DNA of 64,000 bases from Sphingobacteriales bacterium (GTDB lineage Bacteria > Bacteroidota > Bacteroidia > Chitinophagales > JADIYW01), in contig JADJYT010000003.1 in the NCBI GenBank assembly GCA_016719635.1, positions 406,852-470,851 of the forward strand, read 5' to 3'. Shown here piece after piece: positions 63,934 to 64,000 of this stretch. Every line of letters starts with the position of its first letter. Position 1 is the first letter of the stretch. Made by a program: the position numbers and the translations under genes. The notes beneath the pieces were generated by a model. The model was not told the origin of the DNA. It ran no database searches and worked only from the letters and a program-made list of their open reading frames with translations.

Positions 63934-64000
63934 TTTATGGCGGGTATACATCCCAAAAAGGAAGGATACCCGCAACTTTATGGCGGGTATAAACAAGTTA
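63934..64000 (+). repeat. Hairpin-forming repeat array, attC-like, cut by window end
   Basis: TTTATGGCGGGTATA occurs at 63934-63948 and again at 63977-63991, a period of 43 bases. Between them lies the inverted copy ATACCCGC (63966-63973). It can pair with GCGGGTAT on either side: left (63940-63947) with an 18-base loop that has an inner TCC/GGA stem and small bulge, or right (63983-63990) around a 9-base loop. The layout, an imperfect extended hairpin beside a tyrosine recombinase, is like integron attC sites, but the sequence is not a known attC. The window ends in AAACAAGTTA, so more units are probable. Confidence 0.6.

Noticed and set aside
63934..64000. A CRISPR array at the right edge
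   Set aside because: Only two direct copies 43 bases apart with an inverted copy between them; there is no spacer/repeat pattern and no cas genes. The recombinase neighbour favours recombination sites.

Overview
The window is chromosomal DNA from a member of the Bacteroidota, probably of the Chitinophagales/Sphingobacteriales side, although the exact order is an inference. The signs are a type IX secretion (T9SS) C-terminal sorting domain, promoter boxes of the Bacteroidota TAnnTTTG type, GyrA with an Asn variant of the GyrA box, a DUF4199 protein, a LytTR regulator, secreted proteins with the typical Bacteroidota N-terminal domain (motif SVPYALYA), and UbiE, HemE and FolC of the Bacteroidota type. 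No rRNA, tRNA, insertion sequence, prophage or CRISPR array was recognised.

Layout. 0-0.5 kb: end of a TM2-like gene and a DUF2752 membrane protein. 0.45-6.3 kb: a lipid-oxidation block with an HSDL2-like dehydrogenase divergent from an MpaB/Lcp-like oxygenase, then FadI thiolase and the FadJ multifunctional enzyme. 6.5-14.4 kb: lipoprotein, small membrane protein, SLC13 carboxylate transporter, the AguA-AguB pair (agmatine to putrescine), an alpha/beta hydrolase, a fatty acid desaturase and an MFS carrier. 14.5-25.9 kb: an OmpA protein, a metallo-beta-lactamase-fold hydrolase, a 2Fe-2S ferredoxin, a D-aminoacylase-like amidohydrolase, a TPR/BamE-like protein, GyrA, a flavoprotein and DUF4199. 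25.9-35.6 kb: a three-gene minus-strand operon for an outer-membrane barrel, a 1977-residue surface protein and a fibronectin-III protein. 35.7-43.1 kb: an RlmI-like methyltransferase, a divergent LytTR regulator/hybrid kinase pair, HemE, an FtsE-like ATPase and a YbjQ protein. 43.1-45.7 kb: a START-like protein, FolC and UbiE. 46.9-58.8 kb: T9SS-type and propeller-like secreted proteins, a TonB protein joined in frame to an IF-2B-like domain, a thioredoxin-like protein, a cytochrome P450, MtgA, a sulfotransferase, HolA, a phosphohexomutase and a membrane protein. 58.8-62.7 kb: two tandem Tat-exported GMC-type flavoenzymes and a NUDIX hydrolase. 62.9-64 kb: a tyrosine recombinase followed directly by hairpin-forming repeats running off the window.

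Sequence quality matters here. Positions about 45,840-46,860 consist of G, T and C homopolymers and look like unresolved base calls. Many flanking genes (folC, the T9SS protein, the propeller protein, tonB, the thioredoxin-like gene, P450, mtgA) are broken by one- or two-base changes, mostly in homopolymers. Undoing these changes restores full family-like reading frames whose lengths are exact multiples of three. fadI at 3.4 kb has one such lesion too. I therefore treat them as probable assembly errors rather than true pseudogenes.

The best candidates for undescribed biology are the recombinase with its attC-like hairpin repeats at the right edge (63.93-64.0 kb) and the barrel/giant protein/Fn3 operon at 25.9-35.6 kb.
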